From NCBI GenBank assembly GCA_036501485.1, contig DASYAG010000066.1, forward strand, positions 1-64,000: a stretch of 64,000 nt of DNA, in the 5' to 3' direction. Below, one piece after another: positions 60,739 through 64,000 of this stretch. Numbering within the stretch: the first letter of the stretch is position 1; each line of letters opens with the position of its first letter. The stretch comes from PALSA-607 sp036501485 (lineage in GTDB: Bacteria > Actinomycetota > Actinomycetes > Acidothermales > Acidothermaceae). Both the position numbers and the translations under genes were made by a program. The notes beneath the pieces were generated by a model. It was not told the origin of the DNA. It did not search any database and saw nothing but the letters and a program-made list of their open reading frames with translations.

Positions 60739-60832
60739 GCGAGATTCGTACCACTACCGAACAAGCGACGTTCCGGCAGGTGGTCTAGACCGCACTCAAC
60801 CGACCGGCGACCGCCAGCGTTAATGTCTGCGA

Positions 60833-61440
60833 ATGGCAGACGACTCGGCGTTGATGCCGCTGATTCGGGCGATCGCGGCCAGCGACCTCACCCTCGCGAC
60901 TGAGCTTCTTGCTGTCGCCATCGTTGGCGAGCGCGCGGGTGGAACGTGGCGCGACCCGCCAGGAGTCGACGGACTTCTTCCTCGCTCCGATCGGTCACTA
61001 CGTGTACGCCGGCGACACCGCGCTGCACGTAGCGGCGGCTACCAACTTGCCCGACTTTGCTCGCGCACTAGTGGCCACCGGTGCCAACGTCAGCGCGAAG
61101 AATCGCCGGGGCTCAGCCGTTGCACTACGCCGCCGACAGCCGCCCGGGTGCAGCCAACTGGGACCCCGGCGCGCAGGCGGCGACGATTGCGTATCTCATC
61201 GCAGCGGGCGCCGACCCCAATGCCACCGACACCAGTGGAGTTGCGCCGCTGCATCGCGCGGTCCGCACCCGTGGCTCTGCCGCCGTAAACGCGCTGCTCG
61301 CGGACGGCGCCGACGCCCGGCGTCCGAATCGCAACGGATCGACCCCTGTGAGATTGGCGACACAGACCACTGGCCGGGGTGGTAGCGGCACACCACAAGC
61401 CAAAACGGAGCAACGCGAGATCGTCCGCCTTTGGAGTTGA
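60833..61440 (+). pseudogene. ankyrin-repeat protein gene broken by two frameshifts
   Basis: Three frames together encode one known ankyrin family: frame A from ATG 60833 (DSALMPLIRAIAASDLTLATELL), frame B ~60910-61108 (SPSLASARVERGATRQES, GHYVYAGDTALHVAAAT, ATGANVSAKNRRG) and frame C ~61109-61440 (AQPLHYAADS, LIAAGADPNATD, APLHRAVRTRG). Each shift is a net +1 or -2. The first is near 60908-60915 and the second in the GGGG at ~61107-61110. A TAATGT -10 box six bases before the ATG remains. Either a recent pseudogene or sequencing error in the homopolymer; two shifts in 200 bp favour decay. Confidence 0.8.
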
Positions 61441-61456
61441 AGGGGACACATCACAG

Positions 61457-61539
61457 TGGGCGAGGGGGGACTTGAACCCCCACGTCCTCACGGACACACG
61501 GACCTGAACCGTGCGCGTCTGCCATTCCGCCACTCGCCC
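61457..61539 (-). tRNA. tRNA-Leu (anticodon CAG)
   Basis: Minus-strand class II cloverleaf. Acceptor arms GGGCGAG/CTCGCCC pair, anticodon arm CACGG-TTCAGGT-CCGTG gives CAG, a variable arm follows, and the T arm is GGGGGTTCAAGTCCCCC. The discriminator is A. CCA is not encoded. Confidence 0.95.
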
Positions 61540-61682
61540 GAGTGGAGCGATCAGCCTAGCAGCGGCGCCGCGTGCCCCGTGCGAACGCGGGCAGCCCCCG
61601 AAGCGTCCTAGATACGATCGATATGGGTCGCATCTGCGACAGAAGACACGGCTAGCAGAGCAGGACGGCGGAAGGAGGGTCA

Positions 61683-62552
61683 GTGGGTGTACTTCAGCGC
61701 TTCGAGCGTCGGATCGGCGGCGTCGTCGAGGGAATCTTCGCCCGCGCCTTCAAATCCGAGGTCCAGCCGGTCGAGGTAGCAGCGGCGCTCCAGCGCGAAC
61801 TCGACGACCAAGCCGCAGTCGTCGGTCGCGACCGCACGCTCGTTCCCAACCACTTCGTCGTCGAACTCGGCCACCACGACTATGACCGGCTGGCGCCGTA
61901 TGAGAAGCCACTGTCCGATGAGCTCGCGGCGATGGTCCGTGAGCACGCGGTCGACCAGCGCTACAGCTTCGTCGGCCCGGTGCAAGTGAAGTTGCTGCTC
62001 GTGCCCGCGCTCGAAACCGGCCTCTTCCGGATCCGCAGCGAGGTTGCGCCCGGGCGCGAAGGCATGCCGGACCTTGCATCGATCCCTCCGCAGCCGCCCC
62101 GATCGCTGCCACCGCAACCGGTGGGCGATGCGCCGGCCTTCAAGGACGGCGACACCAACCTGACGACCGCGATCCCGCGCGCCCCGGTCGTCGCGAACCT
62201 CGGCCAGATCCACGTCCGCGAGGGCAAGGGAGCGTCGTACGACTTCGAGATTCGGCACAAGATCACCGTGATCGGCCGCGGCACCGACGCCGACATCAGG
62301 CTCACTGATCAGGCGGTTTCGCGTCGCCATGCCGAGATCCGCATCGCCAACGGCGCGACGATGCTGAACGACCTGCAATCGACCAACGGCACCACCGTGA
62401 ACGGCGTCACCATCACGACAACGGCACTGTCGGACGGCGACGAGATCCGGATCGGGGAGACGGTACTCACCTACCGCGCACCCGCCGACGCACCTCAAGG
62501 TGCCGCACTGCCCGGGCTGCCCAGCCTCCCCAACCCGGGCCCTCGGGGCTGA
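61683..62552 (+). CDS. fhaA: FHA domain-containing protein FhaA
   Basis: 289 aa from GTG 61683 with AAGGAGGG upstream. The N-terminal DUF3662 domain (MGVLQRFERRIGGVVEGIFARAFKSEVQPVEVA) and a C-terminal FHA domain (IGRGTDADIRLTDQAVSRRHAEI, DLQSTNGTTVNG) are separated by a Pro-rich linker. FHA binds phospho-Thr proteins. In mycobacteria FhaA works with PknB and MviN in peptidoglycan synthesis. It is the first gene of the fhaA-fhaB-pstP operon. Confidence 0.96.
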   Translation: MGVLQRFERRIGGVVEGIFARAFKSEVQPVEVAAALQRELDDQAAVVGRDRTLVPNHFVVELGHHDYDRLAPYEKPLSDELAAMVREHAVDQRYSFVGPVQVKLLLVPALETGLFRIRSEVAPGREGMPDLASIPPQPPRSLPPQPVGDAPAFKDGDTNLTTAIPRAPVVANLGQIHVREGKGASYDFEIRHKITVIGRGTDADIRLTDQAVSRRHAEIRIANGATMLNDLQSTNGTTVNGVTITTTALSDGDEIRIGETVLTYRAPADAPQGAALPGLPSLPNPGPRG

Positions 62553-62561
62553 GTACCGCGC

Positions 62562-63020
62562 ATGTCAGAGCTCTCGCTCTTCTTATTGCGGGCGGGATTC
62601 GTTGCCTTGCTATGGGTTTTCGTCATCGTCGCCTTCGGCATCGTGCGATCCGACCTGTCCGGTGGCGCGCAACCACGCGTCGTCCGGCCGCAGCCCAAGA
62701 AGCAGGTCAAGAAGCCGAGCTCGCGCAAGGCCCCTCGCAAGCTGGTTGTCGTCGCCGGCTCGTTGGCAGGCACGTCGATCAACCTCGGCGACTCGCCGGT
62801 CACGATCGGGCGGGCCAACGACTCGACGCTGGTGCTGACGGACGACTACGCCTCGACACGGCACGCCCGCGTATTCCAGCGCGACGGCCAGTGGTTGGTC
62901 GAGGACCTCGGATCGACGAACGGCACCTTCCTCGACCGAGCCAAGGTCGTCCAACCCACGCCCGTCGCCACCGGGACGCCGATCAGGATCGGAAAGACCG
63001 TTCTCGAGCTGCGCAGATGA
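62562..63020 (+). CDS. fhaB: FHA domain-containing protein FhaB (FipA-like)
   Basis: 152 aa. One N-terminal membrane helix (~5-28), then a basic linker (KKQVKKPSSRKAPRK) and an FHA domain: TIGRANDSTLVLTDDYASTRHA, EDLGSTNGTFLDRAKV. The FHA binding residues (Gly-Arg, Ser, Thr-Asn-Gly) are intact. It links Ser/Thr kinase signalling with septal wall synthesis in mycobacteria. It sits between fhaA and pstP. Confidence 0.95.
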   Translation: MSELSLFLLRAGFVALLWVFVIVAFGIVRSDLSGGAQPRVVRPQPKKQVKKPSSRKAPRKLVVVAGSLAGTSINLGDSPVTIGRANDSTLVLTDDYASTRHARVFQRDGQWLVEDLGSTNGTFLDRAKVVQPTPVATGTPIRIGKTVLELRR

Positions 63021-63027
63021 GTACGCG

Positions 63028-64000
63028 ATGAGCCTCATGCTGCGATTCGCTGCGCGGTCCGACGTCGGGCTGATCCGCACGAACAATGAGGACGCTGTCT
63101 ACGCAGGCCCGCGATTGGTCGCGGTCGCCGACGGCATGGGCGGTCACGCCGCTGGAGATGTCGCGAGCGCTGTGACGATTGCGACCTTGGCCCCCCTCGA
63201 CGACGACGACCCGCCTTCCGATTTGCTCGGAACCCTCGAACAATTCATCCGGCAGGCGAACGACCAGCTTCGGCAGATGATGGATTCCGACGCCGAGCTC
63301 GACGGCATGGGCACCACGCTGACCGCGCTGCTGTGGGGCGGCACCCGCCTCGCACTTGCACACATCGGCGACTCGCGCGCGTACCTCTTTCGCGATGGCG
63401 AACTCACGCAGATCACGCACGACCACACGCTCGTGCAGCACATGGTCGATCTCGGCCAGCTCGACGAAGCCGACGTGCCGACCCACCCGCAGCGATCGGT
63501 GATTCTGCGAGTGCTCAATGGCAGGCCGGACGCCGAGGCAGACCTGTCCATTCGCGAGGCGCGCGCGGGCGATCGCTACCTGTTGTGCAGCGACGGCCTG
63601 TCGGGCGTTGTCAGCAAGGAGACCCTGCGCGATGCACTCGCCCTTGGTGAGCCCGAGCAGGTGGTCGACTCGCTCGTCGACCTGGCATTGCGCGGCGGCG
63701 CCCCTGACAACGTGACGTGCGTGGTGTGCGACGTCATCGAAGCCGGTAACACGACCGCCGGGTCTCCGGTCATTGGCGGCTCGATCGCCGATGGCGAAGA
63801 CGTACGGATCCGCCAGCCCGACACCGCCGCGGGTCGCGCAGCAGCGTTGCGAATTCATCGTCGGCCGGCGGCACACCGAGCCACCGAGGACGAACCGACT
63901 CGACGACGCTGGCGTGGTCCAGCTCTTGTTGTCGTCTTGCTGGTGGTCGTCGCCGGCGGATTGTTCGGCGGCACCTGGTGGTATTCGCAGCACCAGTTTT
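63028..64000 (+). CDS. pstP: PP2C Ser/Thr phosphatase PstP (3' end outside the window)
   Basis: The first ~324 codons are present. PP2C motifs: RTNNEDAVY, VADGMGGHAAG, MGTTLTALLW, HIGDSRAYL, LCSDGLSG and PDNVTCVV, including the metal-binding Asp residues. The catalytic domain ends near 240, then a Thr/Arg-rich juxtamembrane stretch (TRRRWRG) and the start of the membrane helix (LVVVLLVVVAGG). It dephosphorylates PknA/PknB targets and FhaA/FhaB partners. ATG 63028 is eight bases after the fhaB stop. rodA, pbpA, pknA and pknB would be expected just beyond the window. Confidence 0.95.
   Translation, partial: MSLMLRFAARSDVGLIRTNNEDAVYAGPRLVAVADGMGGHAAGDVASAVTIATLAPLDDDDPPSDLLGTLEQFIRQANDQLRQMMDSDAELDGMGTTLTALLWGGTRLALAHIGDSRAYLFRDGELTQITHDHTLVQHMVDLGQLDEADVPTHPQRSVILRVLNGRPDAEADLSIREARAGDRYLLCSDGLSGVVSKETLRDALALGEPEQVVDSLVDLALRGGAPDNVTCVVCDVIEAGNTTAGSPVIGGSIADGEDVRIRQPDTAAGRAAALRIHRRPAAHRATEDEPTRRRWRGPALVVVLLVVVAGGLFGGTWWYSQHQF

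Overview
The window is high-GC, densely coded chromosomal DNA of an actinobacterium. The lineage evidence is the fhaA-fhaB-pstP block next to tRNA-Leu, the bacterial proteasome activator Bpa, the DUF4446-pheA-serS order, a TIGR03086-type protein, GTG/TTG starts, and several -10 (TANNNT) boxes 6-7 nt before a start codon, as in leaderless actinobacterial transcripts. It resembles Frankiales/Mycobacteriales-type genomes, but genus cannot be told. No transposase, integrase, phage gene or CRISPR array was found.

Layout. 1-3.3 kb: start of an unidentified membrane protein, manA, a zinc-ribbon PAP2 protein, and a DUF6295/dienelactone hydrolase pair. 3.5-8.2 kb: two large exported proteins, one polytopic with a duplicated beta domain and one with an L-type-lectin-like domain. 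8.1-14.2 kb: a cyclic-nucleotide block, consisting of a cyclase-cyclase-ATPase-TPR protein built like animal soluble adenylyl cyclase, an MFS transporter fused to a cNMP-binding domain, and a stand-alone cNMP-binding protein. 14.3-16.3 kb: two unassigned soluble proteins. 16.4-26 kb: two paralogous secreted surface proteins (2230 and 864 aa) of beta-propeller, fibronectin III and LamG-like modules. 26.1-32.5 kb: metallophosphoesterase, a third cNMP-binding protein, tRNA-Ser, an RCK-channel-RCK protein, a MarR-MFS operon and a receiver-EAL protein. 32.6-41 kb: quinone reductase, bpa, HAD phosphatase, serS, pheA, DUF4446, a channel-like membrane protein, PAS protein and SDR. 40.7-43.5 kb: a PAS-GAF-PAS histidine kinase with an RsbW-like ATPase, then a YbjQ protein. 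43.5-45 kb: an NCS1 transporter (cytX type) behind a TPP riboswitch. 45-54.7 kb: an exopolysaccharide locus of two converging arms (GT4, GT2-GT4 fusion and flippase against polyprenyl sugar transferase, WecG, acyltransferase, epimerase and GT). 54.7-61.4 kb: Fpg/Nei glycosylase, DoxX-like protein, class B PBP, PLDc_N and DUF218 proteins, TIGR03086 protein, PIG-L deacetylase, and a frameshifted ankyrin gene. 61.4-64 kb: tRNA-Leu, fhaA, fhaB and pstP (cut by the window edge).

Themes. Much of the window serves the cell surface: exopolysaccharide assembly, transpeptidation, large adhesin-like proteins, and PstP/Fha phospho-signalling that in relatives controls wall growth. A second theme is nucleotide signalling: one cyclase, three cNMP-binding proteins and one c-di-GMP phosphodiesterase. 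The most unusual items are the sAC-like cyclase beside an MFS-cNMP fusion, the TPP riboswitch whose closing helix contains the Shine-Dalgarno of cytX, and the repeat-rich 2230-aa surface protein with its tandem paralogue.
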